DNA from: Tricholoma matsutake
Taxonomy: Eukaryota > Basidiomycota > Agaricomycetes > Agaricales > Tricholomataceae
Assembly: GCA_026075535.2 (NCBI GenBank)
Contig: AP026542.1
Location: 1,364,001 to 1,428,000, forward strand
Length of the DNA stretch: 64,000 nt
Direction of reading: 5' to 3'
Shown one piece after another: positions 63,841 through 64,000 of this stretch. The translations under genes and the position numbers were made by a program. Position 1 is the stretch's first letter; each line of letters opens with the position of its first letter. The notes beneath the pieces were generated by a model. That model was given only the letters and a program-made list of their open reading frames with translations, searched no databases and was not told the DNA's origin.

Positions 63841-64000
63841 GTTTCATGCTGCTAGCAGTGACTTTTCAACTGTTATGGGTAGTGGTCCCTCCCATTGGAA
63901 ATCATTTGTTATTGGCTGAAATTCAGGCCATACATACAGAGCATGATCACATTTCAAGCATCATCCATATCTGAGCTACCCCTATCCTCTTCGAGTCCCT

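Overview
The window reads as a transposon-choked region of an Agaricomycete (mushroom-forming basidiomycete) genome. Genes are split by short introns of about 50-65 nt with GTATGT-like donors and CTAAC-like branch sites. Protein families typical of that group are present: DUF6532, KDZ transposase, Myb/SANT companions of Harbinger elements, DUF6818-like proteins and chromodomain Gypsy elements. About 85-90% of the 64 kb is mobile DNA, much of it nested and dated by target-site duplications (TSDs) readable in the sequence.

Layout. 1-2376: 5' half of a minus-strand Gypsy element (Gypsy-A) with a 726-bp LTR full of small hairpins. 2398-5399: truncated plus-strand chromodomain Gypsy pol with its 3' LTR. 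5400-6520: hAT-type non-autonomous element. 6521-8684: broken DUF6532 gene. 8921-15850: decayed Copia element with a hAT element in its 5' LTR and a foldback MITE in its reverse transcriptase. 16033-24449: a DUF6818-like gene split by a hAT element and by a Harbinger element that itself holds two hAT elements. 24695-26049: another Harbinger transposase. 26580-27864: modular hairpin/intron-like repeat. 27865-31384: Tc1/mariner (IS630-type) element with TA TSD, a spliced transposase gene and a second, opposing gene.

32.3-38.0 kb is the only host-gene island: a beta-carbonic anhydrase (32318-33737, minus) and a PHO84-type phosphate:H+ symporter (35385-37877, minus) with two consecutive micro-exons. 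38656-40967 is a complete Harbinger element by its ends (TTA TSD), with an open Myb gene but a transposase lacking its catalytic core. 41839-48461 is a full-length chromodomain Gypsy element (400-bp LTRs, TSD CCAAC) holding a solo LTR of another family (TSD TTTGG). 48583-50960 is a pogo-type transposase split by a MITE. 51-54.7 kb has Copia and KDZ fragments plus an unknown minus-strand ORF split by two inverted hAT copies. 54742-60405 is Gypsy-C, inserted in a foldback element and carrying a hAT copy. 60.5-64 kb holds more hAT copies and another broken accessory gene.

The clearest themes are: (1) at least ten hAT-type insertions with 8-bp TSDs and TAGTG...CACTA-like ends, mostly inside genes of other transposons; (2) two recurring hairpin classes plus intron-like segments inside several of these elements; (3) decay dominated by transitions, especially CGA to TGA, as expected from cytosine methylation; (4) DNA transposons paired with second, probably DNA-binding genes. 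All gene models are read by eye; family names rest on recognised motifs, not on a database search.
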